From Bradyrhizobium sp. JYMT SZCCT0180 (GTDB lineage: Bacteria; Pseudomonadota; Alphaproteobacteria; Rhizobiales; Xanthobacteraceae), in assembly GCF_018130165.1 (NCBI RefSeq), contig NZ_JAFCLZ010000015.1:124001-188000 (forward strand): 64,000 bases of DNA, written 5' to 3'. Shown here piece by piece: positions 1 through 8,760 of this stretch. How positions within the stretch are numbered: the first letter of the stretch is position 1; the number at the start of each line of letters is the position of its first letter. The notes below the pieces were generated by a model that worked only from the letters and a program-made list of their open reading frames with translations, did no database searches and was not told where the DNA came from. The translations under genes and the position numbers were made by a program.

Positions 1-522
1 GAAGATACGCGCCGGATCGCCGCCACGCTCGCGGATTTTCTCGCTCACCCATTGCACCACCGACGCAAGGTCTTCGGCGCTGGCCGGATACACGAATTGC
101 GGCGCCAGGCGGTAGGTGGCGTTGACGCCGACGAAGCCGTTCTTCACCGCCCACAGCATGATGTTGTCGTAAAAGGGGCTGCCGGGATTGCGCTTGTTGC
201 CGGCAACGAAGCCGCCGCCGTGGATGAAGATCAGCACCGGTCGGGCGGATGAATTGGTGTCCGGCGTAAACACGTCGAGCAGATGCCGATCCGCCGGGCC
301 GTATTTGACGTCGCGCTCGGTCTTGATGCCCTCGTAGGGCTCCTTTTGCTGCATTGGCGCGTAGAGCGCGGCGGTCTTGGGCGGGTCGATGGTGCGCCCG
401 AGCTCCAGCAGCTTCCACGCCAGATCTTCGGACATCGCCGGCTGCTGTGCGGGGGCTGAACCCGCCCAGATGGCTGCGGTCACGGCCAGGAACATCTTCA
501 CGGCCCATGTCGTCGATTTCAT
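1..522 (-). CDS. Secreted alpha/beta-hydrolase (carboxylesterase/BD-FAE-like), 3' end outside window
   Basis: Only the N-terminal 174 codons are in the window. The reading frame starts at the ATG at 522 with a signal peptide (MKSTTWAVKMFLAV, ending near APAQQ), so an envelope location is likely. A stretch reading VLIFIHGGGFVAGNK carries the HGGG oxyanion-hole motif of hormone-sensitive-lipase and BD-FAE type esterases, followed by a YRLAP segment that is also typical of that group. The nucleophile serine (G-x-S-x-G) would lie beyond base 1 and is not visible. It is transcribed away from the pseudouridine synthase gene. The fold assignment is firm; the substrate cannot be told from this fragment. 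Confidence 0.8.
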   Translation of the reverse strand, partial: MKSTTWAVKMFLAVTAAIWAGSAPAQQPAMSEDLAWKLLELGRTIDPPKTAALYAPMQQKEPYEGIKTERDVKYGPADRHLLDVFTPDTNSSARPVLIFIHGGGFVAGNKRNPGSPFYDNIMLWAVKNGFVGVNATYRLAPQFVYPASAEDLASVVQWVSEKIRERGGDPARIF

Positions 523-771
523 CCCGCAACTCCCGTTTGCTTCCAAACCATGATCCGGCCGCTGGCTGTCTGGCCGCCGACCAGGCGGACAAGCTTCCGC
601 ACGCGACCCGCCACACCACTATCAGGTGGATTTGGCGCGAGGCCAAATGCAGCGGAAATTGAACCCGGATCGGCCGGGTTTTGCTCCGACATTCGCCGAA
701 ACAGGCCGATTCACCGTGACGATTCGCTGCTTTTGCGCTAGGCAACGGCCTTATCCGGAGCCAGCCAAATC

Positions 772-1971
772 ATGAGCCGTCGCGTCAAAAAACCTCTCCG
801 CCCGGCGGGCGACCGCCCCAAGGGCGCGCGTCCCTATCGGGGCTCGAAAGCCGAGCGGCCGGCTCATCGTCCGGGCGGCAAGCCGCCGGCGCGTTTTGCG
901 GCCGCGGCGTCCCGCGCGCCGAAACCGGCGCCCTATGTTCCAGAGCCGGAGAAAGTGGTCGCCGAGCCGCCGCCGCTGCCGACCAAGGTCCAGACCGTGG
1001 TCGTGACCGCGGATGAGAACAACATGCGCGTCGATCGCTTCCTCGAGGCACGTTTCCCGGGCCTGTCGTTCTCCCACATCCAGCGCATCGTCCGCAAAGG
1101 CGAGCTGCGCGTCAACGGCAAGCGCGCCGACAGCAAGGACCGGATCGAGGAGGGGCAGAGCATCCGGATTCCGCCGCTCAAGCTCGATACGCCGAAGGTC
1201 GGCGGCACGCTCTCGGAAGCCGCGACCAAGACGCTGCAGGCGCTCAAGGACATGATCCTGTTCGAGGACGCCGACGTCATGGTGCTGAACAAGCCCGCGG
1301 GGCTTGCGGTGCAGGGCGGCTCCGGCATCACGCGCAATGTCGACGACATGCTCGAAGTGATGCGCGACGCCAAGGGACAAAAACCAAGACTGGTGCACCG
1401 GCTGGACCGCGAAACGTCGGGCTGTTTGTTGATCGCGAAGACGCGCTTTGCCGCCACCGCGCTGACCGGCTCGTTCCGCCATCGCTCGGCGCGGAAAATC
1501 TACTGGGCAATGGTGGCGGGCGTACCGAAGCCGAAGCAGGGCCGCATCTCGACCTATCTCGCCAAGGAAGAGAGTGAGGACGACACCATCATGCGGATCG
1601 CCAAGCATGGCGACGAAGGCGCCAGCCACGCGGTGACCTATTACGCCGTGGTCGAGACCTCGGCGCAAAAACTCGCCTGGGTGTCGCTGAAGCCGGTGAC
1701 CGGGCGCACCCATCAATTGCGCGCGCATATGGCGCATATCGACCATGCCATCGTCGGCGATCCCAAATACTTCAACAAGGAAAACTGGGATCTGCCGGGC
1801 GGCATCCAGAACCGCCTGCATCTCCTGGCGCGCCGGATCGTGATCCCGCATCCGCGTGGCGGCGTGATCGACGCGACCGCGCCCCTGCCGCCGCACATGC
1901 TGCAGTCCTGGAACCTGCTCGGCCTCGAGGCCGACCGCTTCGATCCGATCGAGAACGCGCCGGAGGAGTAG
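772..1971 (+). CDS. RluA-family 23S rRNA pseudouridine synthase (RluC/D-like)
   Basis: 399 residues. The enzyme isomerises specific uridines in structured RNA, usually 23S rRNA, to pseudouridine. A basic, Pro-rich N-terminal extension of about 75 residues precedes an S4 RNA-binding domain (about 85-135, MRVDRFLEARFPGLS...). The catalytic domain has the family motif HRLDRETSG with catalytic Asp212, and a later GRTHQLRAHM motif, both intact. RluC and RluD of enterobacteria are about 320 residues, so the extra length is the basic tail, common in Bradyrhizobiaceae. The gene stands alone. Which uridines are modified cannot be read from sequence, so I give no symbol. Confidence 0.92.
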   Translation: MSRRVKKPLRPAGDRPKGARPYRGSKAERPAHRPGGKPPARFAAAASRAPKPAPYVPEPEKVVAEPPPLPTKVQTVVVTADENNMRVDRFLEARFPGLSFSHIQRIVRKGELRVNGKRADSKDRIEEGQSIRIPPLKLDTPKVGGTLSEAATKTLQALKDMILFEDADVMVLNKPAGLAVQGGSGITRNVDDMLEVMRDAKGQKPRLVHRLDRETSGCLLIAKTRFAATALTGSFRHRSARKIYWAMVAGVPKPKQGRISTYLAKEESEDDTIMRIAKHGDEGASHAVTYYAVVETSAQKLAWVSLKPVTGRTHQLRAHMAHIDHAIVGDPKYFNKENWDLPGGIQNRLHLLARRIVIPHPRGGVIDATAPLPPHMLQSWNLLGLEADRFDPIENAPEE

Positions 1972-2108
1972 GGCGTCCGATCCGTCCATGCGCCGCTATC
2001 AATTTTCCGGGAGCGCAAGAACGATCAAATCGAGGGCGTGCTAATCAGCTATCGCCCGGTCCGGTTTGTTTTGGCACCAGGCTGCCATCGTGAACAAGGG
2101 ATCGGCCT

Positions 2109-3332
2109 ATGACTGCGACTTGGCTCCGCGCTGCGTTTTTCTGTTTTCTTCTGGGTGAAGCTGCCTTGCTCAGCGCACCAGCCGGGGCGGAAACACTCGC
2201 GCTCGCGGGTGGCCGCGTCTACGCATCGCCCGACGCCGCGCCGCTCGTTGATGCGGTGGTTGTAACGACAGACGGTATCATCACCGCGATCGGCAGCCGC
2301 AACGAAGTGCAAGTCCCGCCGGATGCGCGCGTGATTGATTGCACCGGCAAGACCGTCGTTGCCGGTTTTTGGAACAGCCACGTCCACTTCACGCAAAACG
2401 TATGGAAAAACGCAAGCACCGCGCCGGCGGCGTCGCTGCAGGACCATATGCAGGAGATGCTGACGAAATGGGGTTTCACCACCGTATGGGATCTCGGTTC
2501 CGATCCGCGAGACACGCTGCCAATCCGCAAGCGCATCAGCGCCGGTGAAGTGCTGGGCCCGAGCATCTTCTTCGCCGGCAACATTTTTCCGAAGGGCGGC
2601 CATCCCGCCTATCTGCCGCCCGAACTGCAACTTCCCGAGGCCGCCACGCCGGAGGAAGCCACGCAGATGACGCGCGTTTACCTGGGAATGGGCCTCGACG
2701 GCATGAAGCTGTTCACCGGCGTTTATATGGGCGACAAGCCCGTGATAAATATGGAAGTGTCGATCGCAAAAGCCGCGGTTGATGTGGCGCATGCGCAAGG
2801 CAAGCCGGTATTCGCGCATCCGCAAAACAAAACTGGAATGGAGACGGTGATCGAGGCTGGCGTCGATGTGCTGGCGCACATCATTCCGGGCCAGCCGGGC
2901 TACAGCCCCGAGCAGCTCGCGAAATTCAAAGCGCAGGGCATTGCGTTGATCCCGACGCTTTCTCTCTTTGCGAAAACCATCGGTGGTCCCGCTTTGGCTG
3001 CGCGCCTGGTCGATTCCGGTGTCCAGCAGATCAAGGCGTTTTCAGGCAATGGTGGCGCCATTCTGTTCGGCACCGATGTCGGCTTCACCACGATCTATGA
3101 CACGTCGGTCGAATACGAACTGATGCGCCGGGCGCTTTCGGAAAAGGAAGTGCTGGCCACGCTGACGACGAACCCGGCCAGATATTTCAAGGCCGCGAAG
3201 AAGGGCAGGGTTGAAAAGGGCTTTGACGCCGATCTCGTGGTCTTGGACGGCGACCCCTTGGCTGACGTCAGCAATCTCGCAAAAGTCGCCTACACAATTC
3301 GTGCGGGGCAGGTGATCTATCGTAAGCCGTGA
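2109..3332 (+). CDS. Secreted metal-dependent amidohydrolase (imidazolonepropionase-like)
   Basis: 407 residues with a signal peptide ending around PAGA-ET, so probably periplasmic. The amidohydrolase metal site looks complete: H91-x-H93 in NSHVHF, Lys200 in DGMKLFTG (candidate carboxylated lysine), His237 in FAHPQN, His257 in LAHIIPG and Asp323 in FGTDVG. The C-terminal TTNPARYF and DLVVLDGDPL segments close the beta-sandwich domain, as in imidazolonepropionase-like and prolidase-like amidohydrolases. Likely substrates are cyclic amides or peptides; the sequence does not decide. It is convergent with the small gene at 3337-3792, with 4 bases between the stop codons. Confidence 0.85.
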   Translation: MTATWLRAAFFCFLLGEAALLSAPAGAETLALAGGRVYASPDAAPLVDAVVVTTDGIITAIGSRNEVQVPPDARVIDCTGKTVVAGFWNSHVHFTQNVWKNASTAPAASLQDHMQEMLTKWGFTTVWDLGSDPRDTLPIRKRISAGEVLGPSIFFAGNIFPKGGHPAYLPPELQLPEAATPEEATQMTRVYLGMGLDGMKLFTGVYMGDKPVINMEVSIAKAAVDVAHAQGKPVFAHPQNKTGMETVIEAGVDVLAHIIPGQPGYSPEQLAKFKAQGIALIPTLSLFAKTIGGPALAARLVDSGVQQIKAFSGNGGAILFGTDVGFTTIYDTSVEYELMRRALSEKEVLATLTTNPARYFKAAKKGRVEKGFDADLVVLDGDPLADVSNLAKVAYTIRAGQVIYRKP

Positions 3333-3336
3333 AGGC

Positions 3337-3792
3337 TCATCGCTTGAACTGCGTGAGAAACAGCCGCAGTGAATCTTGCGGACTTTCAATATCCGAAATC
3401 ACCCAGCCGTCAGGCGCCTTGACGGCGACAAAATTCAGCGTGACGGCGCGGCCGTTATTGTTGAAGCTGGCGGTGACATAGGTCTTGCCCAATTCCGTGC
3501 GCAGGATTTTTGTCGAGACCGGGCCGATTTTCCAGCTCGGGCTCTGCACCATGAAATCGTACGGCGCCTCGCGCGGGGCGATCCACGCGCTTCGCAGACT
3601 GCGGTCGAAAAACTGTTCCGCGATCTCGGCGCTGCGCGGCAATCCCTTCGAGAGGTCTGACGAGCCCTTGCCGTAATAGGCGTAGACATTGCGGACCAGC
3701 GATTCCGGCGTGCGGAACCCGGCTTGCGCGGGCAGGGCGGCGAGAACAGCCGTCGAAATCAGGATCGCAGCAAGGAATTTCACGGCTTTCAT
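3337..3792 (-). CDS. Secreted hypothetical protein (DUF3828-like)
   Basis: 151 residues from the chosen ATG at 3792, which begins a clean signal peptide (MKAVKFLAAILISTAVLAAL, cleavage near AQA-GF). The frame is open 43 codons further upstream, but that part lacks signal-peptide character and is Arg-rich, so I reject the longer start. The mature part has an early LVRNVYAYYGKG segment and a closing segment VSDIESPQDSLRLFL, resembling the DUF3828/SnoaL-like envelope proteins. No catalytic motif is visible. Function unknown; probably periplasmic. Confidence 0.7.
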   Translation of the reverse strand: MKAVKFLAAILISTAVLAALPAQAGFRTPESLVRNVYAYYGKGSSDLSKGLPRSAEIAEQFFDRSLRSAWIAPREAPYDFMVQSPSWKIGPVSTKILRTELGKTYVTASFNNNGRAVTLNFVAVKAPDGWVISDIESPQDSLRLFLTQFKR

Positions 3793-3939
3793 GGGCTCTG
3801 TCTCGGGCCTTATCCTGGTTTCACCAAGCCTATTTTGCCGGTAAATGACATCAGGCGAAAGCCTTTGCGCTGGCTGGAATTGGCGTGTTTTCTCCGCTGA
3901 ACCGGTGTCCATTTCGTCCAAAGGCGCTATAAGGCGCGG

Positions 3940-4716
3940 ATGCGTGAATTATTCGATGAAGTGGCCGGCCAGTCTCCGTTCGACCCCGAAGAGGCGGTGC
4001 GGCGCGCGACGCGCGTGCCACAGCGCAAGCGCTTTTACACCAGCGCCGGTGTCGGCGAGGCGGATGGCGGCTTTACCGTCACGCTCGACGGCAAACCGAT
4101 CCGTACGCCCTCCGGCCGCCATGTCGTCGCGCCCAACGCTGATATTGCGGAGGCGATCGCGGCGGAATGGAATGCGCAGGTCGAGACCATCAACCCCCTG
4201 ACGATGCCGTTGACGCGCTTCGCCAACAGCGTCGGCGAAGGAGTCGTCGATCGTGTCGACGCGGTTGCCGACGACGTCGCGAAATATCTCGGCACCGATT
4301 TGCTGTTCTACCGCGCCGGCCATCCCGAAGCGTTGGTCGCCAAGGAAGCCGCGCATTGGGATCCCGTCGTGTTCTGGGCCGCCAATGAACTCGGCGCCCA
4401 TTTCATGCTGGCCCAGGGAATCGTGCACGTCGCCCAGCCGGAGCCCGCAATCCAGGCGGCGCGCGCGGTATTCCCGACCGATCCCTGGTCGATCGCGGCT
4501 CTACATGTGGTGACGACGCTGACGGGCTCGGCGCTGCTGGCGCTGGCGCTATTCCACGGCGTGCGCAACGCCGACGAGGTCTGGGCCGCCGCCCATGTCG
4601 ATGAGGACTGGAATATCGAAAAATGGGGCCTCGACGAGGAGGTCGCGGCCCGCAGGGCAGCCCGGCTGGTCGATTTCACCGCCGCGGTCACCATTCTGAA
4701 GGCCCTGAAGCCTTGA
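3940..4716 (+). CDS. ATP12-family F1-ATPase assembly chaperone
   Basis: 258 residues, the usual size of bacterial ATP12 proteins. ATP12 binds the F1 alpha subunit during assembly of the F1 sector. Family features seen include RFYTSAGVGEADGGFTVTLD followed by GKPIRTPSGR near the N-terminus, the central LTRFANSVGEGVVDR and YLGTDLLFYRA segments, and an acidic C-terminal VDEDWNIEKWGLDEEV. The family is largely alphaproteobacterial and mitochondrial, which supports the taxonomic inference. No other ATP synthase gene is in the window. Confidence 0.92.
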   Translation: MRELFDEVAGQSPFDPEEAVRRATRVPQRKRFYTSAGVGEADGGFTVTLDGKPIRTPSGRHVVAPNADIAEAIAAEWNAQVETINPLTMPLTRFANSVGEGVVDRVDAVADDVAKYLGTDLLFYRAGHPEALVAKEAAHWDPVVFWAANELGAHFMLAQGIVHVAQPEPAIQAARAVFPTDPWSIAALHVVTTLTGSALLALALFHGVRNADEVWAAAHVDEDWNIEKWGLDEEVAARRAARLVDFTAAVTILKALKP

Positions 4717-4785
4717 ATCGGGTGCTCGGTTAACGAGAGGTTTACGACGCCGGGGTAGCCTGATGCCCTGGCCGAGACCTCTGAT

Positions 4786-6366
4786 ATGGCGATCTCTATC
4801 AACAACTCAGTGCTTCCGGTGCTTGCCGCCCAAGAGGTTGGCGGCGTGGCGCCCGAGCTCGTGCTGGCGCAGGGCAGTGTGGTCAATGCGCAGGTCCTGA
4901 AGGTTCTCGACGCCAATCTGGTGCGGATCGCCATCGCGGCTCTCTCCATCGATGTCGCCACCGAAATTCCGCTGCAGGCGGGGCAGTCGCTGCAGCTGGC
5001 GGTATCGCAGACCAAGGACGGGATCAGGCTTGCACTGGTCGGGCAGGGCGGCGCGGCCGGTGATGCCGTCACGCTGTCGCCGCAGGCGCTGGTCGACGCG
5101 GCGGCCAACCGCCCGACAATCGTAGCCCCCTCCAAAAACGTGCTGACGCCGCTGGAACGCGCGGCGGTGTCGGTCGCGGCGCAGAGTGCGGCGACCGAGC
5201 AGGACAGTCTCGCGCCTTTATTCGCCAATCTCGGCGCCGCGGTATCATCCGCCAATCTGCCCCCGAAACTGCAGCAGGCCATCGCGCAGGTATTGGCGCA
5301 ACAGACCAGCCTCGACCAGAATCTCGACGGCGGCGACATCAAGACCGCGTTCCAGAAATCCGGAATTTTCCTCGAGGCGTCGCTGGCCTCGGGCGCGGTG
5401 CCTTCGTCAGGCGCGCCCGATCTCAAGGCCGCGCTGATCGTGCTGCGACAGACGTTGCAATCGGCGCTCGGCGGGGATGCTGCGGTGGCCACGAAGGCGG
5501 CGCCGGCCCAGGCCGGTTTGTCGAATGCCGCCCCCGGCCTGGTACCTTCTGTGGCTCCCGATCTCGACGTCCACGAAATCCTGCTGCCGCAGGCGCGGCT
5601 GCCTGTGGCTCAGGAGATTGCGCAAACGCGCGGTGGCCTGCAGGGCGCGCTCGCCCAGGCCCTCAATTCCGGCCCGAGCGCGGGCGCGACCATGAACCTG
5701 CTGCAGGAGGCGCTGCAGCAGCTCGGCACTCCCGCGCGATCGGCAACACTGTCGAAGGCGGCTGGCGGCGACGACGTCACCGTTCACACCAATACGCCGC
5801 CGCCGCCGTTTCGCGGCGCGTCGCCGACGGCGCAGCCGGTCGCGTTGCCTTCGCTCGCGCCAGACGCGCCGCTTGCCACCACAGCGCATCATCTGCTCGA
5901 CGACACGGATGCGGCGATTGCGCGGCAGACCCTGCTGCAAGTCGCCTCGCTGCCGGACCGCATCGATGTTACAGGGCCGAAGGTCGACGCGACGACGCCG
6001 CGCTGGAATTTCGAAATCCCGTTCGTGACGCCGCAGGGCACCGCGATGGCGCAGTTCGAGATTGCCCGCGACGGCAGCGCCAGCGAGGCCGAGGCCGCCA
6101 AGCGGGTGTGGCGGGCGCGGTTTTCGCTCGATGTCGAGCCGACAGGTCCGATCCATGCGCTGGTGTCGCTGGTCGGCGAAAAAACTTCGGTGCGGATGTG
6201 GGCGGAGCGGCCGGCCACCGCCGCGCAGCTGCGCGCCGGTGCTGCGGATTTGAGCCAGGCGCTCACCAGGGCCGAACTGCAGCCCGGCGAGATCGTGATC
6301 TGCGAAGGCGCGCCGCCGCAGGCCGCCCCCGCCAAAGCCGGGCATTTCCTGGACCGCGCGCTATGA
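4786..6366 (+). CDS. FliK-like (flagellar hook-length control type) C-terminal domain protein
   Basis: 526 residues. The N-terminal ~350 residues are Ala/Gln/Pro-rich and low in complexity. The C-terminal ~120 residues (from about 400, FEIPFVTPQG... through VWRARFSLDVEPTGPIHALVSL) resemble the globular C-terminal domain of FliK, the ruler that switches FlhB from rod/hook to filament substrates. The stop overlaps the start of the FlhB-C-like gene by 4 bp (ATGA), so the two are translationally coupled. No hook, basal-body or filament gene is nearby. It could be the real FliK or a FliK paralogue, and the pairing matters for choosing. Confidence 0.72.
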   Translation: MAISINNSVLPVLAAQEVGGVAPELVLAQGSVVNAQVLKVLDANLVRIAIAALSIDVATEIPLQAGQSLQLAVSQTKDGIRLALVGQGGAAGDAVTLSPQALVDAAANRPTIVAPSKNVLTPLERAAVSVAAQSAATEQDSLAPLFANLGAAVSSANLPPKLQQAIAQVLAQQTSLDQNLDGGDIKTAFQKSGIFLEASLASGAVPSSGAPDLKAALIVLRQTLQSALGGDAAVATKAAPAQAGLSNAAPGLVPSVAPDLDVHEILLPQARLPVAQEIAQTRGGLQGALAQALNSGPSAGATMNLLQEALQQLGTPARSATLSKAAGGDDVTVHTNTPPPPFRGASPTAQPVALPSLAPDAPLATTAHHLLDDTDAAIARQTLLQVASLPDRIDVTGPKVDATTPRWNFEIPFVTPQGTAMAQFEIARDGSASEAEAAKRVWRARFSLDVEPTGPIHALVSLVGEKTSVRMWAERPATAAQLRAGAADLSQALTRAELQPGEIVICEGAPPQAAPAKAGHFLDRAL

Positions 6367-6629
6367 GCGTCGAGGTCCGAAATCAGCTCGCGGTCGCGCT
6401 GCACTACGACAAAAAAGGCGCGCCGCGCGTCGTCGCCAAGGGCAAGGGCACCATCGGCGCCAAGATCATCGAACTCGCCAAGGCCCACGACATCCCGATC
6501 GAAGAGAACGAGGTGCTGGCGGGCGCGCTGTCGCATGTCGAGATCGGTGACGAAATTCCGGAAGAGCTCTACAAGGCGGTCGCCGAAGTGCTGATCTTCG
6601 TGCTGCGGCTGTCGGGGCGAATTCGGTAG
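6363..6629 (+). CDS. FlhB C-terminal-domain-like protein (EscU/YscU/HrcU family)
   Basis: 88 residues. It matches only the cytoplasmic C-terminal domain of FlhB/YscU export-switch proteins: VALHYDKKGAPRVVAKG aligns with the part that follows the autocleavage site, then IPIEENEVLAGALSHVEIGDEIPEELYKAVAEVL matches the end of the domain. The membrane domain and the NPTH cleavage motif are absent, so it resembles the product FlhB normally makes by self-cleavage. The start codon overlaps the stop of the FliK-like gene. Stand-alone FlhB-C proteins exist in other bacteria next to FliK-like partners; a role in export specificity is an inference. Confidence 0.82.
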   Translation: MSVEVRNQLAVALHYDKKGAPRVVAKGKGTIGAKIIELAKAHDIPIEENEVLAGALSHVEIGDEIPEELYKAVAEVLIFVLRLSGRIR

Positions 6630-6647
6630 CTTCGCGCTCGTTCGCCG

Positions 6648-7760
6648 TTATTCGATGCCCCAGCGCTGCGGATCGAGCAGTTCGGCTGGCGGCTTTATCT
6701 CGTCGATGCCGATCGGACGCCGCGTCAGACGGATCGCGGTCCAGCTTCGATCGCTGCCTCTGCTGAATAACCTCTCTTTCAGCTTGATGCCATCGTTGGT
6801 CAGACAAGCAAGGTGGCCCGCATCCATCATGCCGGGCATCATGTCGAACCAGCGGCAGGTTTCACCGAGGACCGTTTCGGAACTGCCCCGATCTATTGGC
6901 TCCATCGAGTTCGCCTGCGTGGATGTCTGCGTGGAGGATTCCGTTGGTGTCGGCTCGTACCTTACGAGTTCGAGCCGCTCATGCGGACGGCCTTCATCAT
7001 GCCTATAGTGCACATAGATGCGACGAGAATCGTGCGTGATCCTGAGGCTGCGGCGGAAATGGTCGACCTTTTCCTCCAGATATTGCCAGGGGCCACGGCG
7101 GCGCGTGGTGCGGATCGATTTTTCCGCCTTGGCGGAACCGTCCGAAAGCTCCATGACCGTCTCATGATCGGGAGTTGCCTGCGTCGCCAGCGACGGTGGA
7201 GTCTGGTCCCACCAATTCACTGTCAGAAGTTTGCGCGAGGGCCGCACGTCTTCCGGCTTGACCGGCCGGCGCACGACGCTGGTCGCTTCAGCTGAGCTTG
7301 ACACTTCGTTTGTCCCGTTAACGTCCTTCCACCACAGCTCAATGCCGTCGTCGGTGACGCAACTCAGATGGGTGAGTTCGAATCCGGCGCGCTCCCGTTT
7401 GGTTCGCCGTACGTCCCACACGGTGCAGCTTTCACCGAGATGCGTCTGTCGTTCCCCGGTGTTGCGAGGTTCGTAGTCGTAGTAGCGGCGTTCCGTGCGA
7501 CCACGCTCGAATGAAGCGAAACCGACCGCAGCGAAGACCATTATGCTCTCATCGCCGCTGCCAGAGAAATATCCGGCGCCGCCGACGTGGGTCCAATTGC
7601 CATGATGGGTCACGGTCCGCTGGCCAGTCTTGCCATGGGAATTCCAGGCCATCGTGACAACGTAATCGGGCGGGGCCGCATGGAGCACAAATGGCGCGTC
7701 GGCGGCCGCGGAACCGCTGGCAAGGCATGCGATAACGGAAAGCAGGACCAGTTTCCGCAA
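6648..7760 (-). CDS. Secreted hypothetical protein with two internal repeats
   Basis: 370 residues with a signal peptide (MRKLVLLSVIACLASGSAAA). I do not recognise the family. It is built from two homologous halves: residues about 33-179 and 200-362. In both halves an L-G-E-(S/T)-C segment (108-112; 298-302) is followed by a second cysteine in H-L-(S/A)-C-(V/L)-T-(D/N)-D-G-I (131-140; 316-325), then R-R-P-(V/I) and K-P-P/R-x-x-L-L. Each half therefore keeps one Cys pair, which could form a disulfide in the periplasm. It is convergent with the FlhB-C-like gene, with 18 bases between stop codons. Confidence 0.7.
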   Translation of the reverse strand: MRKLVLLSVIACLASGSAAADAPFVLHAAPPDYVVTMAWNSHGKTGQRTVTHHGNWTHVGGAGYFSGSGDESIMVFAAVGFASFERGRTERRYYDYEPRNTGERQTHLGESCTVWDVRRTKRERAGFELTHLSCVTDDGIELWWKDVNGTNEVSSSAEATSVVRRPVKPEDVRPSRKLLTVNWWDQTPPSLATQATPDHETVMELSDGSAKAEKSIRTTRRRGPWQYLEEKVDHFRRSLRITHDSRRIYVHYRHDEGRPHERLELVRYEPTPTESSTQTSTQANSMEPIDRGSSETVLGETCRWFDMMPGMMDAGHLACLTNDGIKLKERLFSRGSDRSWTAIRLTRRPIGIDEIKPPAELLDPQRWGIE

Positions 7761-7927
7761 GGCGGGGCTCCATAAGGCTATTCGCAGAGATAGTACTAGA
7801 TTTGCGCCGCAATCTTGACGATTCTGCTCGGGAATCCGTTACAAATCTGGCATCCCGATTGTCATCGTTTTACCACGATGCCATCCGCATTCTCCGCCGC
7901 TCCCCACAATCGTTTCGGACATCCCCC

Positions 7928-8746
7928 GTGATCAATCGCCGCCATGCGCTCGGACTTGTTGCCGCCGCGAGCCTTTTGCCTTCGCGCGGTTTCGCCAATG
8001 TCTCTTATCAGCGCAGCGAATTTCGCGACGATCTGGCAAAGCGGTTCTTCAGCCTGGGAACGGTCGGCACCTTCGTCGGCTACAAGGTCGACGATTATCT
8101 GATGATCGCCAGCGACAAGGTCCGCTCCGGCGAGGACAAGCTGCCGGCTTCCACCTTCAAGATTCCGAATTCGCTGATCGCGCTGGAGACCGGCGTGGTC
8201 GAGGACCCGGACAAGGATATCTTCAAGTGGGACGGGGTGACCCGCAGCATCGAGGCCTGGAATACTGACCACACGTTGCGCTCGGCGATCGCGGTCTCCG
8301 CAGTGCCGGTCTATCAGGAGATCGCCCGGCGCATCGGCTCAGAGCGGATGCAGAAATATCTCGACCTGTTCGAGTATGGCAACCGCGACATCGGCGGCGG
8401 CATCGATCAGTTCTGGCTGACCGGAAATCTGCGCATCGATCCCGTCCAGCAGATCGATTTCGTCGACCGGCTGCGGCGCGGCGTGCTGCCGGTCGGCAAG
8501 CGCAGCCAGGAGCTGGTGCGCGACATCCTCCCCGTAACGAAAGTCGGCGACGCCACCATCCGCGCCAAGAGCGGTTTGCTCGGCGCCGAGCAGGGCAAGC
8601 CGCCCCTGGGCTGGATGGTCGGCTGGGCCGAGAAGGGCAACATGCAAACCGTGTTCGCGATGAACATGGACTGCAAGGAGCCCGCCCACATCGCCGCGCG
8701 CATGACGGTGACGCAGCAATGCCTCACGGACATTGTCGCGATTTGA
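7928..8746 (+). CDS. Class D (OXA-type) beta-lactamase
   Basis: 272 residues from the GTG at 7928. That start gives MINRRHALGLVAAASLLPSRGFA, a signal sequence with an RR pair suggesting Tat or Sec export. An upstream ATG at 7802 is in frame but puts 42 residues ahead of the signal, so I prefer the GTG; no strong SD supports either. Class D motifs: S75-T-F-K78 (nucleophile and carbamylated lysine), S-A-V, Y-G-N in FEYGNRDIGG, and K-S-G where most OXA enzymes have K-T-G. W-M-V-G-W-A-E follows. Hydrolysis of penicillin-type beta-lactams in the periplasm is expected. Neighbours show no mobile-element signature, so this looks like a resident chromosomal enzyme. Confidence 0.85.
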   Translation: MINRRHALGLVAAASLLPSRGFANVSYQRSEFRDDLAKRFFSLGTVGTFVGYKVDDYLMIASDKVRSGEDKLPASTFKIPNSLIALETGVVEDPDKDIFKWDGVTRSIEAWNTDHTLRSAIAVSAVPVYQEIARRIGSERMQKYLDLFEYGNRDIGGGIDQFWLTGNLRIDPVQQIDFVDRLRRGVLPVGKRSQELVRDILPVTKVGDATIRAKSGLLGAEQGKPPLGWMVGWAEKGNMQTVFAMNMDCKEPAHIAARMTVTQQCLTDIVAI

Positions 8747-8760
8747 AGGACTTGCCCCAT

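Noticed and set aside
751..1989. 412-codon open frame antisense to the RluA gene
   Set aside because: It is a composition shadow: high-GC DNA leaves the antisense frame open. The translation is Arg/Ala/His-rich without any motif, while the plus strand has complete S4 and RluA motifs.
4308..5492. 394-codon antisense frame over ATP12 and the FliK-like gene
   Set aside because: It spans two clear plus-strand genes and is Ser/Ala/Arg-rich low complexity.
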